From Stromatinia cepivora (Eukaryota > Ascomycota > Leotiomycetes > Helotiales > Sclerotiniaceae): a stretch of DNA of 64,000 bases. The stretch is from contig RCTD01000003.1 in the NCBI GenBank assembly GCA_014898415.1, positions 1,674,001 to 1,738,000 on the forward strand. The letters run 5' to 3'. The position numbers and the translations under genes are program-made. Shown piece after piece: positions 62,957 through 64,000 of this stretch. Below the pieces are notes generated by a model. It saw only the letters and a program-made list of their open reading frames with translations. It searched no databases and was not told the DNA's origin. Positions within the stretch are counted from its first letter, which is position 1, and every line of letters begins with the position of its first letter.

Positions 62957-64000
62957 TTGAGATGAAACTAAAGTCGTTCACTTTCTTGAAGGAAGGATGG
63001 CGTTCGTGATTGTGTGGTGGGTTTGGAGACTCATTTTGTACGAGTTCGGTAAAGGTACATCCTTTGAAAGGATGTGATGATAGTTGCAGGTAGAGATGGC
63101 GTTATGGAACTGTTGTTTTCTTGTCGCTCGTCATTAAAAATGGCCTATATTAGGTCACTAGACTGAATGGATGTAAGGTGTGAATAAATGGACATATTTA
63201 ATGACTCTTTCCCGGTTTGAGGACCAGGCAACTATACTGATGTAGTTACGGGAGGTCGGTAGGTCGGGAGACATACTTAAGTCAACGGTCTAGAAGCGAG
63301 ACTGAATGTTCAAACATCATTGGATTACCAGACGAAACATCGACACATCAACTGATACTACCAGAACGGTTGTAAAAGAAAATATGGGTATCACGCAAAA
63401 CAATGCTCTTCCGAGACACCATCGACACACATCCCTATCCAAAAGCCATTGAATCCGTTCACACATAAGTCTGAAAAGTTTGCGCCTTCATCTCATCGAC
63501 CATCCTAGTAATTCAATCTCCAGCCAGTATAACACCAAGCTCCCTCGGATACAGTCCCATCGATTCCTTTCCCGGACGAACTTCAAACTATGCCTTGTCT
63601 ATACCAAAAGCTTCGTAAACACTTTCGCGCCTCGTACTCCCACAATAACTCTAGTGCTCTTGTTCTAATCTTTCGGGAAGTTTTTTGGTTACTAGAAGTA
63701 GACCTGTCACTAGAAAGTCACCTACTAGAGAGCTGTGATCTCACACCTATCAACTGTGATTTGCAGAAGATCAAGAAGCATGCATATTCGTTTAGTCATC
63801 AGTGCTATTGGGCTTTGGTAAGACAGTGGAGATGAAGAGCGCGAACGATATGAGTGTAAAAACAGGAGTAAGTGCTCTGTCCTATTTATCAAATTTGAGA
63901 TACTGGTCAAAACCCACGAAATAAGTATACTTCGCAGTTTCTATTTCCACAGTTTTGCTTGTACCCTGTCTCGCCAGAATGTAGAAATTTTGAGTACTCG
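62957..64000. other. Right edge, no supported gene
   Basis: About 1 kb. Short ORFs (63480-63668, 63590-63835, minus 63725-63910) overlap each other without motifs. A gene reaching in from beyond the window cannot be excluded. Confidence 0.45.

Overview
The window is nuclear DNA of a filamentous ascomycete. Genes are dense, introns are short (about 45-100 nt, GT-AG with CTAAC/CTAAT-like branch sites), and the gene set (Dam1/DASH, Bud20, Efm5, Ubp8, Ytp1-like, HET-domain and RTA1 proteins, a secreted endopolygalacturonase) is typically fungal. The AT-rich spacers, the pectinase and the general protein flavour suggest a necrotrophic leotiomycete such as Botrytis or Sclerotinia. That placement is an inference and was not tested by a search.

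Layout. 1-23.6 kb is a housekeeping block: the 3' part of a TIP20/RINT1 tethering factor (-), DNA ligase I (+), a SprT protease with an HMG box resembling GCNA (+), MOG1 (-), a broken HET-domain gene (+), the histidine-triad hydrolase HNT1 (+), a Sec14/CRAL-TRIO protein (-), DASH subunit DAM1 (+), BUD20 (-) and mitochondrial aconitase (+). From 23.6 to 31.8 kb the region is gene-poor and AT-rich. It contains the most unusual object in the window, a 2,471-bp element (26791-29261) with 12-bp terminal inverted repeats and an 8-bp target duplication, as in hAT transposons. Instead of a transposase it carries two apparently intact, divergently transcribed, intron-containing genes: a histone H3-like protein with a conserved fold and a completely different N-terminal tail, and a 320-residue protein of unknown family with an acidic middle.

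From 31.8 to 44.1 kb is a second housekeeping block: rhomboid RBD2 (+), GPI-transamidase subunit GAA1 (+), proteasome lid subunit RPN9 (-), the complex I 40-kDa/NDUFA9 subunit (+), lysine methyltransferase EFM5 (+), a LACTB2-like metallo-beta-lactamase-fold hydrolase (-) and the SAGA deubiquitinase UBP8 (+). The remainder is sparser: a Ytp1-family membrane protein (+), an intron-containing tRNA-Ser(UGA) (+), an intron-containing tRNA-Ile(AAU) (-), an NADP-dependent medium-chain reductase (-), an endopolygalacturonase (-), one or two hypothetical ORFs, and an RTA1-type seven-helix membrane protein (+). Long simple-sequence tracts lie at 45.4 and 60.4 kb.

All exon models were built by eye from reading-frame continuity, splice consensus and remembered family motifs; no alignment or transcript data were available. 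Notable gene structures are repeated micro-exons (13-26 nt) in HNT1, ACO1, GAA1, the complex I subunit, the LACTB2-like gene and TIP20, a GC-AG intron in BUD20, and a one-base frame conflict in DAM1. Within a block neighbours are functionally unrelated, as is usual for fungi; most pairs share divergent promoters or convergent 3' ends.
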